Of a stretch of DNA of 64,000 bases, positions 1 to 13,340 are shown piece by piece. This DNA is from Phymorhynchus buccinoides (taxonomy: Eukaryota > Mollusca > Gastropoda > Neogastropoda > Raphitomidae): assembly GCA_017654935.2 (NCBI GenBank), contig CM065693.1, positions 59,316,247 through 59,380,246 on the forward strand, in the 5' to 3' direction. The first letter of the stretch is position 1, and each line of letters starts with the position of its first letter. The notes below the pieces were generated by a model. That model made no database searches and was not told the DNA's origin. It saw only the letters and a list, made by a program, of their open reading frames with translations. Made by a program: the position numbers and the translations under genes.

Positions 1-1241
1 GTGTCTCTCACAACACGCAATACTCACTTTAGCATAACTTTATGACGCACTGGAAAGGATTGAGGATTGATCAACACGTTGTGTCTCTCACAACACGCAA
101 TACTCACTTTAGCATACCTTTATGACGCACTGGAAAGGATTGAGGATTGATCAACACGTTGTGTCTCTCACAACACGCAATACTCACTTTAGCATAACTT
201 TCTGATGCACTGGAAAGGACTGAGGATTGATCAACACGTTGTGTCTCTCACAACACGCAATACTCACTTTAGCATACCTTTATGACGCACTGGAAAGGAT
301 TGAGGATTGTTCAACACGTTGTGTCTCTCACAACACGCAATACTCACTTTAGCATAACTTTATGACGCACTGGAAAGGATTGAGGATTGATCAACACGTT
401 GTGTCTCTCACAACACGCAATACTCACTTTAGCATACCTTTATGACACACTGGAAAGGATTGAGGATTGATCAACACGTTGTGTCTCTCACAACACGCAA
501 TACTCACTTTAGCATACCTTTATGACGCACTGGAAAGGATTGAGGATTGATCAACACGTTGTGTCTCTCACAACACGCAATACTCACTTTAGCATACCTT
601 TATGACGCACTGGAAAGGATTGAGGATTGATCAACACGTTGTGTCTCTCACAACACGCAATACTCACTTTAGCATAACTTTATGACGCACTGGAAAGGAC
701 TGAGGATTGATCAACACGTTGTGTCTCTCACAACACGCAATACTCACTTTAGCATACCTTTATGACGCACTGGAAAGGATTGAGGATTGTTCAACACGTT
801 GTGTCTCTCACAACACGCAATACTCACTTTAGCATAACTTTATGACGCACTGGAAAGGATTGAGGATTGATCAACACGTTGTGTCTCTCACAACACGCAA
901 TACTCACTTTAGCATACCTTTATGACGCACTGGAAAGGATTGAGGGTTGATCAACACGTTGTGTCTCTCACAACACGCAATACTCACTTTAGCATACCTT
1001 TATGACGCACTGGAAAGGATTGAGGATTGATCAACACGTTGTGTCTCTCACAACACGCAATACTCACTTTAGCATACCTTTATGACGCACTGGAAAGGAT
1101 TGAGGATTGATCAACACGTTGTGTCTCTCACAACACGCAATACTCACTTTAGCATACCTTTATGACACACTGGAAAGGATTGAGGATTGATCAACACGTT
1201 GTGTCTCTCACAACACGCAATACTCACTTTAGCATAACTTT
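1..1241 (-). repeat. 80-bp minisatellite made from the exon D' splice donor
   Basis: About 15.5 head-to-tail copies of an exact 80-bp unit (1-80, 81-160 and so on), with a few substitutions such as the tatgac/tctgat variants. The last partial copy runs directly into exon D'. Read on the minus strand, each unit ends an exon-like stretch with GTTATGCTAAA or GGTATGCTAAA followed by GTGAGT, the same donor as the real exon, with about 14 nt of exonic sequence. Confidence 0.97.
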
Positions 1242-1304
1242 CTGCCGCGTCTCCAAAATACTGGATGCATTTCTTCAGGGTGTCTTGAGTCTCTCTGCTG
1301 CCAT
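1228..1304 (-). CDS. SPG11: Spatacsin exon D' (left copy)
   Basis: A 77-bp exon with acceptor TTGCTTCAG before ATGGCAGC and donor GCTAAA/GTGAGT. With one base from exon C' it reads DGSRETQDTLKK, then CIQYFGDAAESYAK (26 residues). The AESYAK ending and its place between exons C and E match the spatacsin C-terminal region. I found no nucleotide difference from 40816-40892. Spatacsin works with spastizin and the AP-5 adaptor complex at late endosomes and lysosomes. Which copy is expressed cannot be judged from sequence. The next exon of this copy (E') would lie left of the window. Confidence 0.85.
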
Positions 1305-4060
1305 CTGAAGCAACAACAATAAGAACGAAACATGACAACAAATGTCAAAGATGAAGGTACACACAGAAGGACATGATATCTAAAACAACAACAATAAGAA
1401 AGAAACATGACAACACATGTCAAAGATGAAGGTACACACAGGAGGACATGATATCTAAAACAACAATAAGAACGAAACATGACAACACATGTCAAAGATG
1501 AAGGTACACACAGGAGGACATGATATCTAAAACAACAACAATAAGAAAGAAACATGACAACAAATGTCAAAGATGAAGGTACACACAGAAGGACATGATA
1601 TCTAAAACAACAATAAGAAAGAAACACAACACATGTCAAAGATGAAGGTACACAAGGGATACTAAAACACAATAAGAAAGAAACATGACATGTCAAAGAT
1701 GAAGGTACACACAGAAGGACATGATATCTAAAACAACAACAATAAGAAAGAAACATGACAACACATGTCAAAGATGAAGGTACACACAGAAGGACATGAT
1801 ATATAAAACAACAATAAGAAAGAAACATGACAACACATGTCAAAGATGAAGGTACACACAGGAGGACATGATATCTAAAACAACAATAATAAGAAAGAAA
1901 CATGACAACACATGTCAAAGATGAAGGTACACACAGGAAGGACATGATATCTAAAACAACAACAATAAGAAAGAAACATGACAACACATGTCAAAGATGA
2001 AGGTACACACAGAAGGACATGATATCTAAGAAAACAAACAATGTCAAAGATAAGGAAATCTAAAACAAAACATGAAACAACACATGTCAAAGATGAAGGT
2101 ACACACAGAAGGACATGATATCTAAAAACAACAACAATAAGATGAAGGAAAGAAACATGATATCTAAAACAACAATAATAAGAAAGAAACAACAACATGT
2201 CAAAGATGAAGGTACACACAGAAGGACATGATATCTAAAACAACAACAATAAGAAAGAAACATGACAACAAATGTCGAAAGATGAAGGATTACCACACAG
2301 AGGGAGGACATGATATCTAAAACAAAAACAATAAAGGTAGACAAGAAAGAAACATGACAACAACATGTCAAAGATGAAGGTACACACAGGAGGACATGAT
2401 ATCTAAAACAACATGACAACACGTAAGAAAGAAACATGACAACACATGTCAAAGATAAGAAGGTACACACAGGTACACACATGAGGACATGATATCTAAA
2501 ACAACAATAACAAGAAACACAACAAGTCAAAGATGAATGTGACACACAGAGCGACATGATATCTAAAACAACAATAAGAAAGAAACAAACACATGTCAAA
2601 GATGAAGGTACACACAGAAGGACATGATATCTAAAACATTAACAATAAGAAAGAAACATGACAAACATGTCAATGAAGGTACACAAGAAGGACATGCACA
2701 CAAACAACAATAAGTACGAAAATGACAAGGATGAAAGATACACTACAGAAGGACATGATATCTAAAACAACATGACAATAAGAAAGATAGAACATACACA
2801 CAACATCACATCTGTAAGAAAGAAACACAACATGATGAAGGTACACACAGAAGGACATGATATCTAAAACAACAACAATAAGATGAACGAAGGACACAAC
2901 TAAAACATGTCAAAGATGAAGGTACACACAGAAGGACATCGATATCTTAAAACAACAATAAGAAAGAAACATGACCACACACAACATGTCAGGAAGATAT
3001 AAAACAACAAGGTACAACACAGTCAAGGACATCGAGGACATGATATCTAAAACAACAATAAGAACGAAACATGACAACACATGTACAAAGATGAAGGTAC
3101 ACACAGAAGGACATGATATCTAAACAACAACAATAAGAAAGAAACATGACAACACATGTCAAAGGGGATGGAAATAAAGGTACACACAGAAGGACATGAT
3201 CTAAAACAACATCAATAGCTACGAAACAACAACACATGTCAAAGATGAAGGTACACACCAGACAACATGATAACTAAAACAACATAAGAACGAAACATGA
3301 CAACAAATGTCAAAGATGAAGGTACACACAGAAGGACATGATATCTAAAACAACAACAATAAGAAACGAAACATGGACAACACGATGTCAAAGATGAAGG
3401 TACACACAGAAGGACATCATATCTAAAACAACAATAAGAAAGAAACGATGACAACACATGTCAAAGATGAAGGTACACACAGAAGGACATGATATCTAAA
3501 ACAACAGTAATAAGAAAGAAACATGACAACACATGTCAAAGATGCAAGGTACACACAGAGAGGACATGATATATAAAACAACAACAAAAAGAACGAAAAT
3601 GACAACACATGTCAAAGATGAAGGTACACACAGTAAGGACATGATATCTAAAACAACAATAAGAAAGAAACATGACAACAAATGTCAAAGATGAAGGTAC
3701 ACACAGAAGGACATGATATCTAAAACAACAACAATAAGAAAGAAACATGACAACACATGTCAAAGATGAAGGTACACACAGGAGGACATGATATCTAAAA
3801 CAACAATAATAAGAAAGAAACATGACAACACATGTCAAAGATGAAGGTACACACAGAAGGACATGATATCTAAAACAACAACAATAAGAAAGAAACATGA
3901 CAACACATGTCAAAGATGAAGGTACACACAGAAGGACATCATATCTAAAACAACAATAAGAAAGAAACATGACAACACATGTCAAAGATGAAGGTACACA
4001 CAGATGACATGATATCGAAAACAACATACGAACGAAACATGAACACTACATGTCAGGATG
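1305..4060 (-). repeat. 72/75-bp minisatellite upstream of exon D', noisy copy
   Basis: About 38 units alternating between 72 and 75 bp (one or two extra caa triplets), beginning directly at the exon D' acceptor. Each unit on the minus strand carries a pyrimidine-rich run ending TTGTTGTTTTAG/AT, closely resembling the true acceptor TTGTTGCTTCAG/AT. Between about 1960 and 3660 the units are full of small indels, unlike the clean array at 40893-48864. Because 72 and 75 are multiples of three, long meaningless open frames appear. Confidence 0.95.
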
Positions 4061-4245
4061 AGTACACACAGAAGGAACAAAATAGTGCAAGTTCTGCCAA
4101 CAAACATACTCAACATTGTGAAAATAAAGAATACAAAAAACTTAATCTATTGTTATGTTGGAGGCCACTACACACTTACTGCATACCCCAACTACGCCAA
4201 CACATCACATACGACTCATCCATTCCCCACCACCATCCACCCACA

Positions 4246-5586
4246 ACCAGCGTTTGTCTTTCAGCAGAGCCAGGTGTCTGTGCCCAGACTCATCCAACAT
4301 CTACAGACTGTCACCCACCCAGTGGTTTGTCTTTCAGCAGAGCCAGGTGTGCCCTGACTCATCCAACATCTACATACTGTCACCCACCCAGTGGTTTGTC
4401 TTTCAGCAGAGCCAGGTGTGCCCTGACTCATCCAACATCTACAGACTGTCACCCACCCAGTGGTTTGTCTTTCAGCAGAGCCAGGTGTCTGTGCCCAGAC
4501 TCATCCAACATCTACAGACTGTCACCCACCCAGTGGTTTGTCTTTCAGCAGAGCCAGGTGTGCCCTGACTCATCCAACATCTACATACTGTCACCCACCC
4601 AGTGGTTTGTCTTTCAGCAGAGCCAGGTGTGCCCTGACTCATCCAACATCTACAGACTGTCACCCACCCAGTGGTTTGTCTTTCAGCAGAGCCAGGTGTC
4701 TGTGCCCAGACTCATCCAACATCTACAGACTGTCACCCACCCAGTGGTTTGTCTTTCAGCAGAGCCAGGTGTCGGTGCCCTGACTCATCCAACATCTACA
4801 GACTGTCACCCACCCAGTGGTTTGTCTTTCAGCAGAGCCAGGTGTCGGTGCCCTGACTCATCCAACATCTACAGACTGTCACCCACCCAGTGGTTTGTCT
4901 TTCAGCAGAGCCAGGTGTCGGTGCCCTGACTCATCCAACATCTACAGACTGTCACCCACCCAGTGGTTTGTCTTTCAGCAGAGCCAGGTGTGCCCTGACT
5001 CATCCAACATCTACAGACTGTCACCCACCCAGTGGTTTGTCTTTCAGCAGAGCCAGATGTCGGTGCCCTGACTCATCCAACATGTACAGACTGTCACCCA
5101 CCCAGTGGTTTGTCTTTCAGCAGAGCCAGGTGTCTGTGCCCAGACTCATCCAACATCTACAGACTGTCACCCACCCAGTGGTTTGTCTTTCAGCAGAGCC
5201 AGGTGTCGGTGCCCTGACTCATCCAACATCTACAGACTGTCACCCACCCAGTGGTTTGTCTTTCAGCAGAGCCAGGTGTGCCCTGACTCATCCAACATCT
5301 ACAGACTGTCACCCACCCAGTGGTTTGTCTTTCAGCAGAGCCAGGTGTCGGTGCCCTGACTCATCCAACATCTACAGACTGTCACCCACCCAGTGGTTTG
5401 TCTTTCAGCAGAGCCAGGTGTGCCCTGACTCATCCAACATCTACAGACTGTCACCCACCCAGTGGTTTGTCTTTCAGCAGAGCCAGATGTCGGTGCCCTG
5501 ACTCATCCAACATGTACAGACTGTCACCCACCCAGTGGTTTGTCTTTCAGCAGAGCCAGGTGTCTGTGCCCAGACTCATCCAACAT
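4246..5586 (-). repeat. 69/73-bp minisatellite made from the 3' end of exon C'
   Basis: About 19 units. The 73-bp form consists of the last 55 nt of exon C' plus 18 nt that include the donor GTGGGT. The 69-bp form lacks 4 bp inside the exonic part. The true exon end is the final copy (5532-5586), after which the exon continues with unique sequence. The 185 bp between this array and the previous one are not repetitive. Confidence 0.96.
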
Positions 5587-5700
5587 GTGGGCGATCTCGC
5601 GGTACATGGAGAAGTTGAGGGCCACCATGGAGTAGGTGTCTTTGTCGTCGCTATGGAAACGCTTCAGGTAGTCCAGGATGGCCGTCTTCAGCTTGTCCTC
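5532..5700 (-). CDS. SPG11: Spatacsin exon C' (left copy)
   Basis: A 169-bp exon with acceptor GGTTGCAG/GAGGAC and donor CCACTGG/GTGGGT, phase 0 in and phase 1 out. It encodes EDKLKTAILDYLKRF, then HSDDKDTYSMVALNFSMYRE and IAHMLDESGHRHLALLKDKPL. The LKTAILDYLKR and MVALNFSMYREI stretches correspond to well-conserved vertebrate spatacsin segments (LKTALLDYIKR and the CFSMCREI region). Compared with 50422-50590 there is one silent change (Leu TTG here, TTA there). Its 3' end lies inside the 69/73-bp array and its 5' end inside the 82-bp array. Confidence 0.88.
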
Positions 5701-6003
5701 CTGCAACCAAGCAATAGAAACACAATCTTCACACTTGTGTGAGAAAATTGTAGGAAATCACTATTGACTCAGACTGTCCTCCTGCACCCAAGCGATAGAA
5801 ACACAATCATAACACTTGTGTGAGAATATTGTAGGAAATCACTATTGACTGTCCTCCTGCAACCGAGCGATAGAAACACAATCTTCACACTTGTGTGAGA
5901 ATATTGTAGTTAATCACTATTGACTCAGACTGTCCTCCTGCAACCAAGCGATAGAAACACAATCTTGACACTTGTGTGAGAAAAATTTAAGAAATCACTA
6001 TTG
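5692..6003 (-). repeat. 82-bp repeat carrying the exon C' acceptor, 4 copies
   Basis: Four units of about 75-82 bp. Each contains tgtcctcctgca on the plus strand, that is, TGCAG/GAGGACA on the minus strand: the acceptor plus roughly 7 nt of exon C'. The rightmost copy diverges in its tail. Confidence 0.9.
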
Positions 6004-6556
6004 AAACTGGAATGAAGAATTGTTAAAAAATCTCAAGTCAAACCAGAAAAGAAGAATAAACAAGAGGCAAAGCCTTCAAGCCTCACTCGAACAGGCACAT
6101 ATTGGACATTAATAGATATAATGATGTTGGGACGGTCCTGGAGGTACTGCATTCAGCAATACCAGGAAAGTCCCGAGCTTTTAAACGATGAAGATGATTT
6201 TAATTTTGCTAGCGATCTGAATGAAAGTTCATGTCCTCCAGCCTGGAACAATAACTATAGAGATAGTGGGACAATCCTGGAGGTACTGCAATACCAGGAA
6301 AGTCATGAAGTTCTTTCTTAATCAAGTTGATTTGAACCCACACAACGTGGAGAATGACTTCTAGCAATCAGTGCAATACCAGGCCAACCCGTGGCGAAGG
6401 TGGAGCAAGCCCCTGACACTTCGCCGAGGTTCAAAAATCAGCTTAATATCGAAGCCCCGGATAGGGGGTATTGCGTGTGACATGTTAACTCGAGTGAGCC
6501 AAAAAGGAATCATAATTCAAAATCAGAAAGGTAAACAAAATGATATTGGACCTAAC
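6004..6556. other. Intron B'-C', mostly unique
   Basis: Contains a diverged direct repeat: a block with ggaggtactgc and aataccaggaaagtc at about 6130-6175 recurs at about 6268-6305. The rest is unique AT-rich sequence. No coding evidence was seen. Confidence 0.6.
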
Positions 6557-6664
6557 CTTGTCAATGCCCTTACGAAGCAGCAGTTCAAACTGGTGATGTT
6601 GCTGGAGGTAATCGAAGATGTAGGTCATCTCGCTGTACCGCCCTATGCCTGTCAACAGGCGCAT
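6557..6664 (-). CDS. SPG11: Spatacsin exon B' (left copy)
   Basis: A 108-bp, phase 0-0 exon with acceptor GTGTTTTCAG/ATGCGC and donor GACAAG/GTTAGG. It encodes MRLLTGIGRYSEMTYIFDY, then LQQHHQFELLLRKGIDK. RLLTGIGRYxEMTYIFD is one of the most conserved stretches of spatacsin and is the main anchor for the family call. I found no difference from 51442-51549. This is the only exon of the set with no minisatellite on either edge. Confidence 0.9.
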
Positions 6665-7732
6665 CTGAAAACACACCAATCGTTCGTTCTTTACTTTAAT
6701 GTCTAGCCACCTTAAAATGATCTTAGACACACAAAAAGACAAACAAACAAACAAAAAAAATACAAAAGGGGTCAAGGGGGGGGGGGGGGGGGCGGGGGGG
6801 GCATAAATGTGTTATTTTTAAATATGTGATTAAGCAATGTGTGGAGTGTGGAAGTAATATAGTACGCTAAACTATGCATGCATATATGTTAATAAATTAA
6901 TGAGATAAGAATAAGCGACCCTCATTTAAGCCCTATCCTATGTTACTGGCATAACGGTAAACTACTCCAGCCTGGGTTCATATCTGGACATTTATAAAGA
7001 AACAAGACAATTTTTTAAATGTTAAAATAATAAGAAGTTAAATCAAACAAATAAACTCGAGAATCAAAGTAAATGTCCAACTGGACTCTTAACAAGTGCC
7101 CTAACAACTTCTATAGCCTTCGATTTGTTAAACAAAATGTCCCAAAAATTTGTCATTGATGGTTCCATATCTAATAACCAAGTAGGTAAATATTTTTTGT
7201 ATTTCCGCAAAGAAAAATGACATGAAATGGTGTAAGGTTTTGGCCACAAATGCAAATCACGTTTTTACAATATATTTGTTTTATGTGCATCAAGCCAAGG
7301 GGAGGAGGGGGGGGGAGTGTGGGGGGGGGGGGGGGCGCATTTTTTGACGAGCGTTGATGTTTCTCTCTCTCTCTCTCTCTGCCTTTGTCTGTCTGTCTCA
7401 CTCTGTGTCTCATGTCTCTGTGTCTCTATCTGATCTCTCTCTCTGTCTGTCTCTCTCTCTCTCTCTGCCTGTCTGTCTGTCTCTCTCTCTCTCTCTCTAA
7501 TAAACATATTTTGCGGGGACCAGCGAAATCGCGTACTCATCATTAACCGGTTCTTGGCGGGTTACCGGTTACTAGGATTTGCCAGTACTCAGGCGTTTTT
7601 GCGATAATGTAAAAATAATGTATGCTAAAGTCAACAACCACATTCACCTGGCTCTGTCTCTCTCTATCTCTCTCCCCCCTCTCTCTCTCTCTCTCTCACC
7701 CTCCTCCCCCCCCACCCCCCCCCCCCCCCCCC

Positions 7733-7763
<31 letters not shown>

Positions 7764-8281
7764 TCTCACACACATCACACAGTTATAAACCAACAATTTG
7801 TATAAAGTAATGATAGGACAATATGCATCAAACAAAATTTAAAATGAATAATATCCCAAGCATAATACATAAAAACAAAGTTTAGATTATAAAAAAACCA
7901 ATACTGAATGACTAGAACAATGATAAAAAAGTATGCTAAAATCAAAACAACATTCAACCCTAGTTCTCTCTCTCTTCTCTCCTTTCCTCCCTCCTCCAAT
8001 CTCCATCCCCTCTCTCCCCTCTCTCTCACTTCCCCCAACACACACACACACACACACATGCACACAAAGCTTAAACCATAATTTGTTTAAAACTAATATA
8101 AGATAATACACATAAGAAAACTAAAACATGAACAATCAATAAATATAATAGCAATAACAAAGAAACAGAGACATCATAAAATGCCAGATCATATAATAAT
8201 GTATGCCAAAAATCAACAAAGCAACACAGTTACCCTCTCGCTACCCCACACACCCCATTCTCTCTCCCTCTCTCTTACCCC

Positions 8282-8325
<44 letters not shown>

Positions 8326-8411
8326 AACAGACACAAAAAAACACACACGCACCCCACACACACACTCACACCCCCCCACACACACACACTCATCACAAAC
8401 AACAAAAACAC
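6665..8411. other. Intron A'-B', low-complexity part
   Basis: AT-rich sequence with a G-run near 6777-6800, a G-rich block near 7300-7336, (CT)n at about 7360-7500 and 7655-7775, a C-run near 7705-7732, a CT/CA stretch at 7965-8060 and CT plus CA at 8270-8395. Two related blocks (about 7780-7960 and 8060-8220) have similar layouts. No coding region can be supported. Confidence 0.7.
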
Positions 8412-9346
8412 AATCAAATCAAATCAAATCAAGTCATCTTTATTATCTCTTAACTGAGAAGGTGCAGCCAGGTGCACAATGTATAAGAAAAACAGCAACA
8501 ATAAACACATTTATCAAAAACCCCCCCAAAAAAACACCACAACAACAATAAACAAATTTATCAACACAGTTAAACAACATAAAATAAACACATTTAACAC
8601 TGCAATATTGTAGTTAACAAACTGGACGAATACGAATACAAATTCAATCCCAAGGAGATGGACAGGCTGCTCAGCAAAACAATCACTCAATGCAGTGCAT
8701 TAAGAGTTCAACAGATGAATTGATCTTGGTAAGAAAGTTTTCTGTGCTCTTATTTTCAGTTTAAGAGTTCTGTATCGACGGCCCGATGGTAATAATTCAT
8801 AGTATTTTGCCAGAAAATGACTGTTATCATTAAGGATTTTCTTTGCTTTCTTGACTACTTGTCTGTCATAAAACTCTTGCATACCACTCTACCTTGCACC
8901 CACAACCTTACTGCACACATTCACCATATCACTCAAAACACGCTTACTTTTTACACTCAAGCTTCCATACCAACAAATAAATGACACAGCAAGAACAGAT
9001 TCAATGCAACATCGGTAGTAGGTTTGAAGAATATCTGAACAGACACCCATATTCCTTAGCCTCTGTAAACAAAAGATCCTGGACTGACTCTTCTTATGTA
9101 TATGCTTAATGTGTTTATCAAAAGTAAGTTTCTAGTCTAAAACTGGGCCTAGGTATTTGTACTCATCAACTCTTTCAACCGTTTCACCATCAATTTCCAA
9201 ATGTGGCACTGGCACTGGGTTTCTACGAAAATCTACAAGCAGTTCTTTTGTTTTAACAACATTTAAATCCAGATAATTATCTTTGCACCATGAACAAAAA
9301 CCTTTTGACTTCACTGAAGTACACAGAATCAGAGTTTGACAAATCT
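8412..9346 (-). mobile_element. 5'-truncated CR1/L2-like LINE fragment, broken (left copy)
   Basis: Same insertion as 53297-54231. The minus strand ends with AATAAAGATGA followed by a (TTGAT)n-type tail at 8412-8432. The reading frame encodes reverse-transcriptase C-terminal motifs (YLDLNVVKTKELLVDFRR, DEYKYLG) but is interrupted. An in-frame TAG follows the YKYLG motif region near 9133, and an extra A in an A-run near 9298 shifts the frame. The right copy is open at both places. The breaks could be real decay or sequencing errors in this noisier contig. Confidence 0.85.
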
Positions 9347-9386
9347 TCGATGGCAGATTTGTCAAACTCTGATTCTGTGTACTTCA
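9315..9386. repeat. Perfect inverted repeat, 32-bp arms, 8-nt loop (left copy)
   Basis: Arms 9315-9346 and 9355-9386 are exact reverse complements around an 8-nt loop. The first arm is LINE coding sequence (DLSNSDSVYF) and the second marks the 5' junction of the LINE fragment. The same structure stands at 54200-54271. Confidence 0.95.
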
Positions 9387-12300
9387 CACTTACTGATGTA
9401 CAAGTAGTGCTAAAGAGGATGGCAAGCGTGTGATATAAAACAATATCCAGAGATATCATTTGCATATTAAAAATATATATTAACCCATAGGCTTAGTGTA
9501 AAAGCATGTGAGAAAAAGGTGTAAGAATACACCGTGGCTATTAGAAACTTGACGTCACAGTTATATATCTCACGGCTTTTTGGGGGGGGGGGGGGGGAAA
9601 ACACAGCATTACTATGTCTTGCAACGCGAGCTGTTCCTACCAAACCCATGATTTGACAAGCTGTGCAGTGCTACCCCTAGGATTCATTCAGCGCTGACGG
9701 ACAACATTTAATGCTAGTACACAACGAAGATTCATGGTTCGAATGAATCAACAGTAGCAGATGTCACATATCTACACAAACCATTATGTGCGTGCCACTT
9801 CAAACGTCTAGCCGTGGATCTAGGCCTAGGTTACTCAACTCCATGACCGCGTCGATATTAGCGGACGATTCGAGCTATGCAATTTTGGCACAGGGAGAGT
9901 CCATGTTGATAATGTAGATGCAATACTGTCGCAAAACAGCTCGAATTCATCTACAGTCTGGTAGTAAAGGAAAGAACGCAATTGAGCATGACTGAACCTG
10001 TGCGAAGAGCTACCACACCTTCATTAAAAAGAAAAGAAAAAAGATGTGTGTTTTCAGGGCCTGTGATCGTTCTTGTCAAAGCTGACTCCCCTCCTTTTCA
10101 CGGTGTGCTGAAATTGACTTGCTCTCTATTGTTGGTGTTTACAGGTTAAAATAACAGCAATTGCCGTTAGTGTTTCACTTTGTTGCTTCTGTTTGTGTTT
10201 ATGTTTTGCTACGTTTTGTTACCACATCTTATGAAGTACATTTGAATTAAAATTTTCTATTTTGTTGAACTATATTCTTTGCGCAAGAATGCTTATTACA
10301 GTGTGTGTGCTGCGACCACTGTAGTTAAAAATGGATGCGTTTTCATTTCGCTGCAGATCTGAGCCTATTTCTTTTTCTTGCTTTTCTGTTGATACACATC
10401 GGTATATATCCGTTATTAGGATTTTTGAGTTAGATATCGAGGGTTACCTGCCAGATCATGATATATCGACAAAAATGAGCTTTTCATTTTTGTTCCATAG
10501 AAACACTCTAAAAAGGGGTATATTTTCATGCTATCAGATGTTTTAGGCGACATGACTTGGAAATTGTGAGTTATTAATGCTAACATCCAAGAACTGACCA
10601 AACAAACCCCTGCAACCCAGATCATGAGATATATGAATGTATCCTTCAGCTTACCAAACAAAAGTCTAAAACTTGAAATTTCGCCCTCGCTGAAGTAGTA
10701 TATAACGCTTTCAACTTGTTCAGCATGTGTTGATGTTCAGACAACTGATCGTCTTACATAGGAGTTAAAGATGACAACTGAGGAGATATGAGATCTCTTG
10801 ATCAGTCGGAACCAGACAGTTGCACTTGTGACCATATAACATAGGCGCGTGCCGGTGTTGATTTGAAAGACTAGGGTCATATAACCACAGACTGTAATGG
10901 GACATCTGGACCGATCCTTCGTGAGTCACCGTGAGCTAGTGGCGGCTCTCTCTCTCTCCTCTTTCCCTCTCTGTCTCACTCAATTGGTAAAAATCAGCAA
11001 GCTCACTCTCTCTCTTCTTCTCTCTCTCTCTCAATCTCCTCTCTCTCTTTCCCTCTCTGTCTTCACTCATTGGTAAATTAATCAGCAAACTCTCTCTCTC
11101 TATCTTCCTCTACTTTCTCTTTTCTCTCTCTCTCTCGACCAAACGTGATTTGTTTAAGTCTTTAATCAGCATAACGTTTTCATTCTAGTGAATTGCCAAT
11201 GTTAGAGAGTAAACAATATTGTACATACATTCGTACGTTTTCGTGGGATAACATGTCATGCAGATACTGTTCACTTTTCCATTCCAATCCTGCTTACCAC
11301 CCCCCTCCCTCTTCCCCACCCCCCACCATTTTAATTACCCCTGGTATTTCATTACCGCCTGCATGGTATGCAGTACTGCGGTATAGTAGTTGACCAAACA
11401 GTACAGAAACACACAAAGATCACAAGGGCAGGTAATGCTGACACTTGTTTGATAGCCTACGAATCACAAACGATGGGTCACCTACAAGCTATCACAATGT
11501 TGTCTCGTCTCTCAAATCTCTCGTCTTCGTATCTGTCCAGAAATCTTTACTGTCTGTTTGTCCATCTCTTTCTGTTTGTCTGTCTGTCTGTTTGTTTGTC
11601 TATCTCATTCTCTGTCTCTCCCCCCGATCTCTTGTCTGTCTGATCCGTCTGTCACACAAACACACACACACACACAACACACACACACACACACACACCA
11701 CACACACAAACACACTCACACACAACCACTAACACCCACACACACTACACACGTGCGCCGCACGCACACATATTGAAATGTGTATGTGGTTTTTTTCTCG
11801 TGTTTCTTTGTCTGTCATTACTTTTTTTTGTAAGTCTGCCCACTCTGCAAATTACCATTATCTCATAAAGATCACAAGAGGAAAAAGCTCTTTTCAGCAA
11901 TACACAGGCATCAGAATAGTCTGAAGTCCAGTCCTCTGAAAACCGCTGTAAAAGGGACATCTAGGCCCTAGACTGAAGAGGGACAACTCTGAAATGAGTT
12001 CCTGAACACCACCAAAAAGGCTTAATACAGTGATAAATCACCTTAAAATGCTATTTAACACAAAAGATAAAACTCAATAAAAAGGCAAAACCTCTGAAAA
12101 GAGAAGCCAATCCTCTGTCAGAAAATCCTCTGAATTCGTCTGAAACCCTCTGACAATTATGCATTGCCTGAGGGGGGGGGGGGGGTTTTTTTTTTTTTTT
12201 GATACAGCACATTCCACACCTCCATTTTAGCCCCTACCTCTCCATTCACCAACTAACCTTTTATTTTCTTACAAACTATTATTTAGTGCCTGCCCTTAAA

Positions 12301-13197
12301 TCGCATTTCCACGCAAGGGCAATAGCATACAATAAAATATTGTTGATTATCAGTTGTAGGCCTACATAATACTGTATTTTTTTCCCCGAGTAGGGTAGAA
12401 GTGGAAGGCGTTTGTTTACTTCATAACATTTTATTTTTACTCTGAATATCTAAATGTTCCTGTTCAATTGCTATCAAACTCGTAAATCAAAGTGTTTGTT
12501 GTAAAAAAAAAAGTAAGAGAAAACTACTTTGGTAGCCCTTCTGAACGCTTTTTGTTTTCCCACTGACTCACGTATCACAGTCTGGCTTTACGTGAAAACG
12601 TGATTTTCAACCCTGTACGCATTACTCACTCAGTGTATGTCGGCATATAACAAAAGGTCACTTTTGATTGTTCACCACCACTCGTATTGCCAGAGCAGAG
12701 CACGTGAGGGTACTCCAGTATGTAAATGAGTCTCGGCTGGTCTCTGTCCCGTGTTGCGTCAGACTGAACTGAGACATATGACTACACTCGTGATAGGCTG
12801 GGTGTTTAGAGCGCCTTGTGGATTAAATGCCCCCGGCCTTTTTGTAAACTAGCGCTACCCCTACCTACTTTGATAAATTATTGTGATAAAACTAAACATT
12901 GTTTTGTTACAATTCTTTCTCTTGCTAATGGCGAAGATATAAAAGTAAACGCCTAAACTCTTTCCGCGCTACAAAGGTTTCGTTTATTGATGTACTTAAG
13001 CTTCAAACTTTGAATTCCGTTTTTCTCCAAACTACTGAAACGCGATATACGCTACTCTGGCAGGCAACCCTCGATATTGCCCCGAACATCCCATCACAGG
13101 AGGGAGCAGCCCCAATGTGTATTTCACAGAGATAAGTCTCTGTGATTTAGAATACACCAACATACCAAACACCAACACTAATGTGCACATCACAGAC
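9387..13197. other. Intron A'-B', mostly unique part
   Basis: Largely single-copy within each duplicate and aligns with 54272-57924. It contains a G-run near 9578-9597, interrupted (CT)n at about 10945-11140, a gtctgt-rich and (CA)n stretch at about 11540-11765, and a G-run followed by a T-run at about 12172-12200 that the right copy lacks. Short open frames here have no recognisable similarity, so none is called. Confidence 0.7.
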
Positions 13198-13340
13198 CAT
13201 GAGGTGGAACTGGGAGGCAGACGCTAGGCCCTGGGCACAGACACGTGCCGCCCTCAGCACGTTGGAGATGCCCTCCATGTTGCAGGCCGCCGTGTGACAC
13301 TCATGGGCCATGATCAGCAGCTCCGTCTCCATCGACAACA
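13198..13340 (-). CDS. SPG11: Spatacsin exon A' (left copy)
   Basis: A 143-bp exon with acceptor GTCCTTGCAG/TGTTGTCG and donor CTCATG/GTCTGT, which is not a strong consensus donor. Phase 1 in, phase 0 out. It encodes LSMETELLIMAHECHTAA, then CNMEGISNVLRAARVCAQ and a tail ending FHLM. The TELLIxAHxC...MEGIxxVLxAAR pattern matches the spatacsin segment just before RLLTGIGRY, and the FHLM/MRLLTG junction fits the family alignment. I found no difference from 57925-58067. The first 68 nt are also the core of the neighbouring 99-bp array. Confidence 0.88.

Noticed and set aside
1..1241. CRISPR-like direct repeats
   Set aside because: Units are contiguous with no unique spacers, and the context is a eukaryotic gene.
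1228..1304. Initial idea that the exon D peptide belongs to a formin FH2 domain
   Set aside because: The ordered match of all seven exons, especially RLLTGIGRY, LKTAILDYLKR and AESYAK, fits spatacsin and not formins.
10331..10546. Short open frames of 60-75 codons, also at 55178-55393
   Set aside because: Conserved between the two copies only because the whole segment is duplicated. No recognisable protein and no splice support.
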